From NCBI GenBank assembly GCA_003170415.1, contig PMZJ01000015.1:1-54834 (forward strand): a stretch of 54,834 nt of DNA, in the 5' to 3' direction. The notes below the pieces were generated by a model. That model saw nothing but the letters and a program-made list of their open reading frames with translations. It did not search any database and was not told where the DNA came from. This stretch comes from Phycisphaerales bacterium (GTDB lineage: Bacteria > Planctomycetota > Phycisphaerae > Sedimentisphaerales > Anaerobacaceae). Position numbers and translations under genes: made by a program. Of the stretch, positions 48,739 to 54,834 are shown piece by piece (position 1 is the first letter of the stretch; each line of letters opens with the position of its first letter).

Positions 48739-48756
48739 GGCGGGTTTTTACCCGCC
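48739..48756 (-). terminator. Hairpin terminator after the amidohydrolase gene
   Basis: GGCGGGT pairs with ACCCGCC across a four-base loop, just after the amidohydrolase stop at 48764. On the minus strand it is followed by TTTCGTGTTTTTACG, an interrupted T-run. A region of about 230 bases between it and the porin start holds the porin promoter. Confidence 0.65.
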
Positions 48757-48763
48757 AATAATG

Positions 48764-49570
48764 CTATAACAGCCCTAAAAGAGCCATTGCGTTATCACGC
48801 ATAATTTTTCTTTCAAGCCCTTGTGGGAGTTTAAGATTCTTTAATAGTGACAGGGTCTTGCCCTGGTCGGTCCAGGGAGAATCAGTGCCGAAAAGGACGC
48901 AATCGGCGGGATGGGCAAGTATGATTCGCCTCGCCTGTTCGGAGGTAAGATATTCGAGTGACCACGATAGCTCCATATAGATGCGTTTCCCCGCTAAACT
49001 CCGTTCAACATCCTCCCACTGCTGCCAAGCCCCTAAGTGCGTGGCAATAAATTTCAATCGCGGGAACATCTCCGTAACTTTCAGGATTCTGCGGCAGTCG
49101 GCCCTGTCGTCTCTCACAAATGAAATATCATATCCCGTGTGAGCTACCACCATAAGGTCATTTCGCTCAAGCTCCTCGTAAATCGGCAGCATCCTGTCCT
49201 CATCGAGGCGGTAGTCCTGATAATACGGGTGCATTTTGATTCCCTTGAAGCCGGCCTCTTTAATCAGGGCGATTCTCTCCTTCCATTTTGTATCAGCCGG
49301 ATGAATCGACGGGAACATTATCACCCTATTCGTCTGTGTTTTTTTACACCAGTTGAAAATCGGGGTGAACTGTTCGGGTGTTGTGGCAATGCAGCATATC
49401 ACGCTTCGGCCAATATCGTTGTGTTCCATAGATTCCATCAGTGCTGTTATCGTCCCGTCGAGAAAGGCATTAACGCCCGGGGCTTCAGCCATCAGTTTCT
49501 TCATTGCACGCGGCGCCAGCTCATCCGGGAAAGCATGTGCGTGAAAATCAATTGTTCCATTCTTCGTCAT
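48764..49570 (-). CDS. Amidohydrolase family 2 (metal-dependent hydrolase/decarboxylase)
   Basis: A 268-residue TIM-barrel protein of the Amidohydro_2 type. Metal ligands are visible as DFHAHAFPDE near the N-terminus, VVAHTGYDIS, ATHLGAWQQWEDVE and the late FGTDSPWTDQGKTL with the catalytic Asp. Some members of this group decarboxylate aromatic acids, which would fit the neighbouring aryl-CoA cluster, but hydrolase function is equally possible. The start was placed at ATG 49570; an in-frame ATG at 49582 lies within an ATAAATCA-type simple repeat. It is divergent from the PaaI-type thioesterase gene across a short AT-rich repeat region (49583-49677). Confidence 0.85.
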   Translation of the reverse strand: MTKNGTIDFHAHAFPDELAPRAMKKLMAEAPGVNAFLDGTITALMESMEHNDIGRSVICCIATTPEQFTPIFNWCKKTQTNRVIMFPSIHPADTKWKERIALIKEAGFKGIKMHPYYQDYRLDEDRMLPIYEELERNDLMVVAHTGYDISFVRDDRADCRRILKVTEMFPRLKFIATHLGAWQQWEDVERSLAGKRIYMELSWSLEYLTSEQARRIILAHPADCVLFGTDSPWTDQGKTLSLLKNLKLPQGLERKIMRDNAMALLGLL

Positions 49571-49677
49571 ATTCACAATCATAAATCATAAATCACAAAT
49601 CGTAAATCCCTTTGTTTATTGGGGTATTTGTGGTAGAATCCGCAACAACTCAGGTGAAAAGATGGAGGTATAACAGA

Positions 49678-50088
49678 ATGGACAAGATAAAAGCGTTTCT
49701 CAAGAGAGACAAATTCGCGGAGCTTGCCGGTATTGAGCTTCTGGATGTGTCGCCCGGCTCGGCCAAAGCCAAAATGAAAATCGGGCCGCAACATCTTAAC
49801 GGCGTCGATATCGTGCACGGAGGGGCGATTTTTACGCTGGCCGACCTTGTCTTCGCCGCGGCGTCAAATTCTCACGGCACGGTTGCCGTCGCAATCAACG
49901 CCTCAATATCATTCATCAAGGCATCCTCAGGCGGCACACTGTTTGCCGAGGGCAGGGAAATCGCGTGCAATCCGAAATTGGCAACATACAGTATCGATGT
50001 TACCAACGAGACAGGCGAGATAATCGCCGTCTTTCAGGGAATGGTTTATAGAAAAAAAGACACCCTGCCTGGCGTTCAATCGACTTAG
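49678..50088 (+). CDS. paaI: PaaI-family hotdog acyl-CoA thioesterase
   Basis: A 136-residue hotdog-fold protein. It carries the family core GVDIVHGGAIFTLADLVFAA (the HGG turn and the catalytic Asp in LAD) and AINASISFIKASSGGTLFAE. PaaI enzymes hydrolyse (hydroxy)phenylacetyl-CoA and related thioesters, so here it may drain the aryl-CoA pool made by the two ligases and IOR. The ATG at 49678 has GGAGG nine bases upstream; the frame is open further up but without family similarity. It is divergent from the amidohydrolase gene and transcribed away from the ligase cluster. Confidence 0.88.
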   Translation: MDKIKAFLKRDKFAELAGIELLDVSPGSAKAKMKIGPQHLNGVDIVHGGAIFTLADLVFAAASNSHGTVAVAINASISFIKASSGGTLFAEGREIACNPKLATYSIDVTNETGEIIAVFQGMVYRKKDTLPGVQST

Positions 50089-50110
50089 AGGCGGGCAGCG
50101 GTTAGTTTTG

Positions 50111-50133
50111 CCTGCCCTGAGTAAATCGAAGGG
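50111..50133 (-). repeat. REP-like dispersed repeat, copy 3
   Basis: Reverse complement of the CCTTCG...CTCAGGGCAGG element at 1140-1162, 22 bases after the PaaI-type stop. Core: CCTGCCCTGAGTAAATCG on the plus strand. Confidence 0.7.
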
Positions 50134-50178
50134 GCAGAGCCGGTAAGCCGACTTGCAGGGATTCTGACTCGATTTTTC

Positions 50179-50206
50179 TTGACTATCACCGGCAAAAGAG
50201 TATAAT
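50179..50206 (+). promoter_or_regulatory. Sigma-70-type promoter for the dockerin-like protein
   Basis: TTGACT (50179-50184), 16-base spacer, perfect TATAAT (50201-50206). Transcription would start near 50213 and leave a 130-base leader before the ATG at 50343. Confidence 0.72.
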
Positions 50207-50248
50207 CACAATCGTCTTGTTGTTTTTAGGGCTTTGTGAGGAGAGAAA

Positions 50249-50296
50249 ATGTACGTCAAAACGGAGATTGCAGATAGGCACATCGCCCAAGGGTAG
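50249..50296 (+). CDS. Possible 15-codon leader peptide upstream of the dockerin-like gene
   Basis: Within the transcript leader, GAGGAG stands five bases before ATG at 50249, opening a short frame MYVKTEIADRHIAQG that stops at TAG 50296. A hairpin (GCAC and CGC at 50278-50286 with GCG and GTGC at 50296-50302, AT bulge) covers its stop codon. The peptide is not conserved knowledge; only the ribosome binding site and hairpin support it. If translated, ribosomes would open that hairpin and could affect the downstream start at 50343. Confidence 0.3.
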   Translation: MYVKTEIADRHIAQG

Positions 50297-50342
50297 CGGT
50301 GCGCAAAAAAACAATAACAATTTTTTGGAAGGAGAGAAGACG

Positions 50343-51395
50343 ATGAATAAGTTAATTGTGATTTTTGCTGCTGTCCTTAGCATAAGTTCTTTTTCTATAC
50401 CATGCCTGGCGGCGTGCCCTACGGCAGATTTGAACGGCGATTGTTTCGTTGACTTCGAGGATTTTACCATTCTCGCAAATCAATGGCTGACCGGCAATCA
50501 CGCAACCGGCACACATACTGCAAGCGGGACATACACATGGGATTCGAACAGCACGTTTGTATTGACTACGACAACTTCGGACTTTATTTGCAATGGGCCG
50601 GAACTGGGCGCCCAGACGATAACAGGGGTGACAGTTACGGCCACAACTATGACATGGCCGAATGATAATACGACATGGACGAGATCGAGCGGGACTGCTG
50701 GCGACATCGTTGGAACATGGACTTCAACCGACACGACAGGGACATATACGCTTACCCTTAATGTCAACGGCACGGTCTCTGTGGTAGGGGTTATAGTCCA
50801 GTGCAACAACGATAACGGCGACGATAATAGCGTAAAGGCAGAGGCTCAGCATTGGTCAGACGGCTATCTCGTCCAACCGAGATATAGCGACCAGGACGAG
50901 ACAGCAAGCTCTGTAAGTGTAACAGGCCCCGGGATAACCGGCTCCGTGGCCCTTACCTACGATACAGAGATGGGTTCATGGGAAAGTCAAATCTCCTTTG
51001 GCACTACATATCCTACTGGGCTGCCCTTTACTTACACATTCACCATAACCGATGCAACCGGCACATGGACGGCCACCTCAACGGTCTCCTGTTTTCAGGA
51101 GCAGTTTGTCTCAAACATATCCCCAACAGGACCGGTTACGGGAACTCCCACATTCAGTTGGACCGGGATCGATGACCCCAGCCCGGTATATGGGGTGCAA
51201 GTAAATGACAGCAACGGTACTTGGTTGTGGGCCAATTACTTTATATCTGGCACCTCTGTTGTCTATAACGGCCCTGCTCTTACGCCGGGAATGACCTATG
51301 GTTATGTTGTGAGTGTACAAAGTAGCAGCGCCTGTAGTAATCCAACCTCAGGAGGAGGCTCCTCTGTTGGAGGTAGTTTTACCTACCAACAATAG
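50343..51395 (+). CDS. Secreted dockerin-like, Ig-like-domain protein
   Basis: A 350-residue exported protein: signal peptide KLIVIFAAVLSISSFSIPCL (cleavage near residue 22), then one dockerin-type half repeat TADLNGDCFVDFEDFTILAN with QWL, the calcium-binding motif repeatedly found in Phycisphaerae secreted proteins. The rest is Thr/Ser/Gly-rich strands with an Ig- or Fn3-like part (SNISPTGPVTGTPTFSWTG then YGVQVNDSNGTWLWANYF). It stops at TAG 51393-51395, but the same frame reopens at 51399 and gives a PEP-CTERM-like tail 60 residues later (see next entry). GGAGAG lies about ten bases before the ATG. The protein may bind surface glycans or partners; function is unknown. Confidence 0.75.
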   Translation: MNKLIVIFAAVLSISSFSIPCLAACPTADLNGDCFVDFEDFTILANQWLTGNHATGTHTASGTYTWDSNSTFVLTTTTSDFICNGPELGAQTITGVTVTATTMTWPNDNTTWTRSSGTAGDIVGTWTSTDTTGTYTLTLNVNGTVSVVGVIVQCNNDNGDDNSVKAEAQHWSDGYLVQPRYSDQDETASSVSVTGPGITGSVALTYDTEMGSWESQISFGTTYPTGLPFTYTFTITDATGTWTATSTVSCFQEQFVSNISPTGPVTGTPTFSWTGIDDPSPVYGVQVNDSNGTWLWANYFISGTSVVYNGPALTPGMTYGYVVSVQSSSACSNPTSGGGSSVGGSFTYQQ

Positions 51396-51398
51396 GCG

Positions 51399-51590
51399 AT
51401 GCCTACGGTGTTTAAAAAACGCCGAAATCCGGGGACAGCATATAATGGCACTAACTTAAGGGAATTTTTGGCCAAGAGAGCGGGCCTGTTTGCCGGTAAA
51501 ATCCCCAAACCCGCCACGCTCCTGTTGCTCGGCCTCGGTGCGGTGACGTGGTTCGACTCTGCTCACCACAGGTTGAGAGGGAAACGCTAA
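51399..51590 (+). pseudogene. In-frame remnant carrying a PEP-CTERM-like tail
   Basis: Same frame as the dockerin-like gene and separated from its stop by one codon. It reads through a GGGGACAG-type repeat (51429-51459) and ends with FAGKIPKPATLLLLGLGAVT and a basic RLRGKR end. That is the layout of a PEP-CTERM sorting signal, but the diagnostic VPEP is IPKP, so it is degenerate. Two readings are possible: the sorting tail has been cut off from its protein by a stop and a repeat insertion, or it is an unrelated remnant. As a free 63-residue gene it has no ribosome binding site. Confidence 0.5.
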
Positions 51591-51641
51591 GAGAAATGTC
51601 CTGAATTGTTTTTTACTGCCGATTTGATGTCTTGCGGCGGT

Positions 51642-52253
51642 TCAGGCCATTTTTGCCAAGCCATCGAAGCAGATTTGCGACCAGGTCTCCATCGTATCCC
51701 GCACCTCCCGCAATTCTGGGATACTCATAAAACCCATCTGCGTTATCATTTGCTCTTTTCTATTCACCTTCGGCTCATCCAAAGTCCACAAATGAACAAT
51801 TCCCAGATGAACCTGGCCAACCTCATTTGAATCATCATTGAGCAAAGCGACAACTTTATCAGTGTAAGCCGTTTCCACCGAAACTTCCTCAGCCACCTCT
51901 CGCTGCACAGCTTCAAGGTAAGTTTTATATGATTCCGCAGTGAACAACGTCCAATCAACAGGATTTATATGACCTCCGATGCCGAGAGAGCGTTTGGCGA
52001 CAAGGCGGGTTTCGCCCGCGCGTTTGCCGCGAACGTAGCTTAGGTATTTGCCGTTGCAGGTCATAATCACATAAGGAATTAGCTGCTTAAAGAATGGGTC
52101 TTTTTCGGCTTGTGGCCGGGGCATAAAACGGGGAACGCCTGGGGCAAAAAGTTTGTCGAGATACTTTTGTGTATCCATCGCAAGGCCGTTGAACGCACCC
52201 ACCTCTTCAAACACTTTCCGCTGAACTACCAATACCTGTTCATCCTGTGCCAT
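51642..52253 (-). CDS. NUDIX-like phosphohydrolase
   Basis: A 203-residue protein. A NUDIX box is visible but loose: GIGGHINPVDW, then after a gap YLEAVQREVAEEVSVE (the REVAEE core with metal-binding Glu residues). The N-terminal half (VLVVQRKVFEEVGAFNGLA, IPYVIMTCNGKYLSYVRGKR) is characteristic of a NUDIX-related group seen in planctomycetes and phages. It hydrolyses a nucleoside-diphosphate-linked substrate of unknown identity. GGAG is six bases upstream of the ATG. It lies just after the FabZ-like gene on the same strand (about 50 bases). Confidence 0.75.
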   Translation of the reverse strand: MAQDEQVLVVQRKVFEEVGAFNGLAMDTQKYLDKLFAPGVPRFMPRPQAEKDPFFKQLIPYVIMTCNGKYLSYVRGKRAGETRLVAKRSLGIGGHINPVDWTLFTAESYKTYLEAVQREVAEEVSVETAYTDKVVALLNDDSNEVGQVHLGIVHLWTLDEPKVNRKEQMITQMGFMSIPELREVRDTMETWSQICFDGLAKMA

Positions 52254-52303
52254 TCCCTGCTCCGTTTTCTGCGATACACGAGCGACTAAATACGAACAAC
52301 GAA

Positions 52304-52783
52304 TTAGACCGCCATACCGGATACCTCGGTCTCGAAAACCATCTTGTCGTTGACCATCCCCTGGATATAGGCATCGTATATCCTGCCCGGCTTGAATTTT
52401 GTTATGTTACCCAGAAGCAACAGTCGCTGGCCCGGCGCGACTGGTGAGCGGAACTTGGCCGAGTCAATAGCTGTAAAGCCAATGAAGCCCTGTTCCCCCA
52501 TAATATGTCTGACAAAGAAACTGAGCAACTGAGCCGCTGCCTCTACCATAATCACCCCCGGCATCAGGGGTCTTCCCGGAATGTGGCCGCGAACCCAGAA
52601 CTCCTTGTCGGTTACGTCCTTGTAGCCAAGCACAAACATATTGGGTTTGTCATACCAGAGCACGCCATCGAGCTGCTGCATCTCGTAATTCTGGGGATTG
52701 ACCTTGAGGATGTCATCCCTGTTAAAAATCGGCTTGCCAACGAGGTTTATCTTCGATAAATCGAACAATAGCGGCTTAGGCAT
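52304..52783 (-). CDS. fabZ: FabZ/FabA-like 3-hydroxyacyl-ACP dehydratase (hotdog)
   Basis: A 159-residue hotdog protein with the FabZ signature WVRGHIPGRPLMPGVIMVEA plus AAQLLSF: catalytic His in GHIPG and catalytic Glu in VEAAAQ. It dehydrates 3-hydroxyacyl-ACP in fatty acid synthesis; in planctomycetes such genes often occur in several copies, so a specialised role in membrane lipid synthesis is possible. The start was set at ATG 52783, seven bases from AGGGG; ATG 52786 is adjacent and the frame is open ten codons upstream without support. It follows the Hc1-like gene at about 290 bases on the same strand. Confidence 0.88.
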   Translation of the reverse strand: MPKPLLFDLSKINLVGKPIFNRDDILKVNPQNYEMQQLDGVLWYDKPNMFVLGYKDVTDKEFWVRGHIPGRPLMPGVIMVEAAAQLLSFFVRHIMGEQGFIGFTAIDSAKFRSPVAPGQRLLLLGNITKFKPGRIYDAYIQGMVNDKMVFETEVSGMAV

Positions 52784-52902
52784 CATTAAACCCCTGAGAA
52801 TAGGGACTTGGCGCAATTGCTATCCGTTAGTCGGCCCGTGCGGTGCCGGTTATGTGCACCACAGGCCGATATATGCCAAATCCGGCGTCCTAAATACTGT
52901 TC

Positions 52903-53076
52903 CTACTGCGTTGTTCTGATTTCCAGGACCTTATTGCGAACTAACTGGGCCGCCTGCTTGATACCCTGCATCTGCTTGCGAACCCGCGTCCCTGCGGCCT
53001 TGTTTCCGCCCTCGGCCTTGCTAATGTCTGCTTCAATTTCTGCTACCAGCACTTTCAAATTTTCGTACTCTTGCAT
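52903..53076 (-). CDS. Histone H1-like (Hc1-type) DNA-binding protein
   Basis: A 57-residue basic helical protein. Segments LKVLVAEIEADISKAEGGNK and AAGTRVRKQMQGIKQAAQLV match the Hc1 histone-like family known from chlamydiae, Bacteroidetes and planctomycetes, without the long Lys/Ala tail that Chlamydia Hc1 carries. It should bind DNA and may compact the nucleoid or modulate expression. ATG 53076 was chosen: GGAGG lies eight bases upstream, whereas the GTG at 53091 has none. It stands alone between the flavodoxin and the FabZ-like gene, and is easily missed for its size. Confidence 0.82.
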   Translation of the reverse strand: MQEYENLKVLVAEIEADISKAEGGNKAAGTRVRKQMQGIKQAAQLVRNKVLEIRTTQ

Positions 53077-53210
53077 CGAATAGTCCTCCACTTATGTGGT
53101 TAAGGTTCTTTCGTTTTCAAGCTTCAAATGCCTGAAACTTAACTATACAATGACGAGTTGTCAAAGAAAATCCGCGATTTTGCGAAAAAAACCGCTATCC
53201 CCACAAACGG

Positions 53211-53687
53211 CTAATGGCCCAGTTTTTTGGTCAACTCCGCGATTCTTTTGCCCCAGCGGGCGCAAAGCTTCTCGACCCTCTGGTCGGGCTTGCCTATCGA
53301 TACCGGCCCATAGTGGTCGCCCTGCGGGTCGCCCTGCACAACCATACCGTTGATAATCATTGCCTGAAGGATACCCAAAACCGTTGTCTCATTGCCGCCG
53401 GCAACATTGGCTGAACTGGTAAAAGCCGCCCCGACTTTGCCATCCAATTGGCCGTGCTTGACCACCGCGTCGTCGATAAGTTGCTTAACCTGTGCCGCCA
53501 TACCGCCGTAATAGGTAGGCGAACCAATCACTATCGCGTCGTATTTGAGCAGGTCGTCAACTTTGACTTTGGCGATTTCTTTGCAGTCCGTCTCCAGCCC
53601 GCCTTCGTTCATCGCTTTGGTTATCATATCCGCCATTTGTTTTGTATTGCCGCTTCTCGAATAATAAATCACTATTCCCTTAGACAT
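53211..53687 (-). CDS. Flavodoxin-fold protein (WrbA/flavodoxin-like)
   Basis: A 158-residue flavodoxin-fold protein. The phosphate loop YYSRSGNTKQMADMI near the N-terminus and the FMN-binding GSPTYYGGMAAQVKQLIDD are clear, and the rest (VGAAFTSSANVAGGNETTVL, IGKPDQRVEKLCARWGKRIA) fits the NAD(P)H:quinone oxidoreductase/WrbA side of the family rather than short flavodoxins. It transfers electrons or reduces quinones in the cytosol; as a flavodoxin it might also substitute for ferredoxin, which is of interest because IorA here lacks its own clusters. AAAGGAG precedes the ATG. Confidence 0.87.
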   Translation of the reverse strand: MSKGIVIYYSRSGNTKQMADMITKAMNEGGLETDCKEIAKVKVDDLLKYDAIVIGSPTYYGGMAAQVKQLIDDAVVKHGQLDGKVGAAFTSSANVAGGNETTVLGILQAMIINGMVVQGDPQGDHYGPVSIGKPDQRVEKLCARWGKRIAELTKKLGH

Positions 53688-53720
53688 TCGTTACTCCTTT
53701 TCTGTGTATCCGCGGAAACC

Positions 53721-54485
53721 TTATTTTTTCAACGGTATTATCTCCGGCTTGCCGAAGCCGTCTGGAATTGTAAACTCAAAAACCTTTTCGTCAATAACTT
53801 CATTGACCTTCGGCCTGGTAAAACTTATCTCGTAAATATCGCCCTCGGTTGAAACCGCAGAAATCTTCGCAGGCAGCATCAATTGCTTATCAATCCATAC
53901 CTCGACCGATTTGTAATCATCCTTATAAATCGAATCCGGCTTAACTGTCATGTGAAGATGAACAATCTGGTTCGAATCACCCATCTGGTTTACGTCAAAT
54001 TCCTTTTTCAAATCTTCCGTCTTGTCGAAGCCAATCAGCGGGAAGTTCCTCTTGGCCAGCTCAAACGCGTCAATCGGCTCATTGGTCTCGGCCAATTGCC
54101 TCTTCTGCACCTGCTTAATCTGGTAGTCAATATGCGTAAGCCAGCGGCCATCGAAGATATATTGCTCGCCGTATTTTTGCTGAGGATTTTCATCCTGCGT
54201 AAGCGTATCGAAATTGATTCGCAGCTTTGAGCCCGCCCCGGCGGGCAAGCCATTGCCTAAGCGAGCATAATACAGATTTCCCGTTCGCAGCGTTTTCGAT
54301 TCGAGCAGGGGCTGGCTGAAAAGGTAATTGACTTCGCATTGATATGACCGCAACTGGCTTGTCTTTTGCTTGAGACCATCCAGAATGCTCGATACATAAT
54401 TCGCGTCACTGGCAGATTGTTCGGCATAGGACGCACGACTGCATCCGCCAACTATAACCGCCAAGATAATAAGTGTTCTCAACAT
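53721..54485 (-). CDS. LolA-like outer-membrane lipoprotein-sorting domain lipoprotein
   Basis: A 254-residue predicted lipoprotein. The hydrophobic segment LRTLIILAVIVGGC supplies a lipobox with Cys near residue 15. The mature part matches the LolA-like fold: QLRSYQCEVNYLFSQPLLES, GNLYYARLGNG..., LRINFDTLTQDENPQQKYGE, YIFDGRWLTHIDYQIKQVQK and the late SVEVWIDKQLMLPAKISAVS with FEFTIPDGF. Proteins of this type bind acyl chains or act in envelope lipid and lipoprotein handling. The start at ATG 54485 has AAAGGA upstream; further in-frame codons precede it. Beyond it lies a GGGGACAG-type repeat (54550-54570) and a partial gene. Confidence 0.75.
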   Translation of the reverse strand: MLRTLIILAVIVGGCSRASYAEQSASDANYVSSILDGLKQKTSQLRSYQCEVNYLFSQPLLESKTLRTGNLYYARLGNGLPAGAGSKLRINFDTLTQDENPQQKYGEQYIFDGRWLTHIDYQIKQVQKRQLAETNEPIDAFELAKRNFPLIGFDKTEDLKKEFDVNQMGDSNQIVHLHMTVKPDSIYKDDYKSVEVWIDKQLMLPAKISAVSTEGDIYEISFTRPKVNEVIDEKVFEFTIPDGFGKPEIIPLKK

Positions 54486-54577
54486 AAAAATCCTTTGCCG
54501 CCGCATAGACAGTATTACCATCCGCCTGTGAACTTTTGTCAATTAGAAATTAGAACCTGTCCCCCTTTTCCTCTTGG

Positions 54578-54834
54578 TTAAGCAGGCCATTTAATATACT
54601 TAAAAGGGTTATGTACGTTAATACGCAACAATTTCAAAAGCTTTTTCTTGTCCTCTTTTGATGATATAAAGTTGGTTTTAGAATAAAAGTATGATTGCAA
54701 TTCCCTCCAATGGGCTTGCAAAAACAAAAGTTTTCTTAACAAAAGTACATTATTGCTATTTCCTGATTTCCATGTTATTAGCCATCCAAACATGCAATAC
54801 ATTACATTCGTATCTTTACCTATCGGAATGTGGC
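54578..54834 (-). CDS. Partial hypothetical protein, 5' end beyond the window
   Basis: The frame is open to the window edge and ends at 54578. The visible C-terminal 85 residues (including HIPIGKDTNVMYCMFGWLIT, LQAHWRELQSYFYSKTNFIS and KEDKKKLLKLLRINVHNPFK) are AT-rich, Lys- and aromatic-rich and unlike the neighbours. I do not recognise it. Its position next to a GGGGACAG repeat and its composition suggest another acquired gene. Confidence 0.5.
   Translation of the reverse strand, partial: HIPIGKDTNVMYCMFGWLITWKSGNSNNVLLLRKLLFLQAHWRELQSYFYSKTNFISSKEDKKKLLKLLRINVHNPFKYIKWPA

Overview
The window reads as a chromosomal piece of a planctomycete-type bacterium, most likely of class Phycisphaerae (Sedimentisphaerales-like). 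This is an inference. It rests on a secreted protein with a dockerin-like DLNGDC motif followed by a PEP-CTERM-like tail, DUF6941 and DUF6263 proteins, an Hc1-type histone-like protein, frequent GTG/TTG starts, and intergenic space full of short CACAGAG, CGCAGAG and CCTTCG...CAGGGCA repeats. Most genes are moderately GC-rich. A few hypothetical genes are clearly AT-rich and look acquired.

Layout. 1-1.3 kb: an AT-rich orphan gene and a repeat-filled gap. 1.3-9.8 kb (minus strand): DUF6941, panB, then a tight housekeeping run purA-uppS-cdsA-phoH-7TM/HD phosphodiesterase-ybeY-recO covering purine synthesis, lipid carrier and phospholipid synthesis, nucleotide second-messenger turnover, ribosome maturation and recombination. 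9.8-13.9 kb: two hypotheticals, uppP, pgpA and a dGTPase-like gene. 13.9-16.4 kb: three AT-rich genes of unknown function between inverted copies of a CACAGAGG repeat. 16.4-20.9 kb: HIT protein, two DUF6263 lipoproteins, ilvD. 21.2-24.7 kb: an unusual 1,156-residue coiled-coil protein with a Cys/His cluster at each end. 24.8-27.0 kb: ECF sigma factor, probable anti-sigma factor and a secreted protein. 27.2-32.3 kb: guaB, guaA, a GT-C-type glycosyltransferase and a PAP2 phosphatase. 32.7-35.4 kb: a GH57-GT5 fusion for alpha-glucan metabolism. 35.7-36.7 kb: ppnP and a KDPG/KHG aldolase.

36.8-41.3 kb: a complex hairpin repeat, a candidate structured RNA, a response regulator with an N-terminal excisionase-type HTH, an HDOD-histidine kinase that carries two repeat-derived insertions, and another AT-rich orphan. 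41.3-50.1 kb: an aryl-acid/aryl-CoA module with two PaaK-type ligases, each paired with a double-ACT protein, IorB and IorA (IorA lacks the usual C-terminal ferredoxin domain), an outer-membrane porin, an amidohydrolase and a PaaI-type thioesterase. Together these could activate arylacetates and interconvert aryl-CoA and arylpyruvate. 50.3-54.8 kb: a secreted dockerin-like protein separated from its PEP-CTERM-like tail by an in-frame stop, a NUDIX protein, a FabZ-like dehydratase, an Hc1-like protein, a flavodoxin, a LolA-like lipoprotein and a partial AT-rich gene.

No rRNA, tRNA, CRISPR array, complete insertion sequence or prophage is visible. The strongest candidates for something new are the repeat-flanked AT-rich cassette, the double-zinc coiled-coil protein, the candidate RNA upstream of the HTH-receiver gene, and the way dispersed repeats have entered or terminated coding sequences. 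Functions come from recognition of family motifs by eye; no database search was possible.
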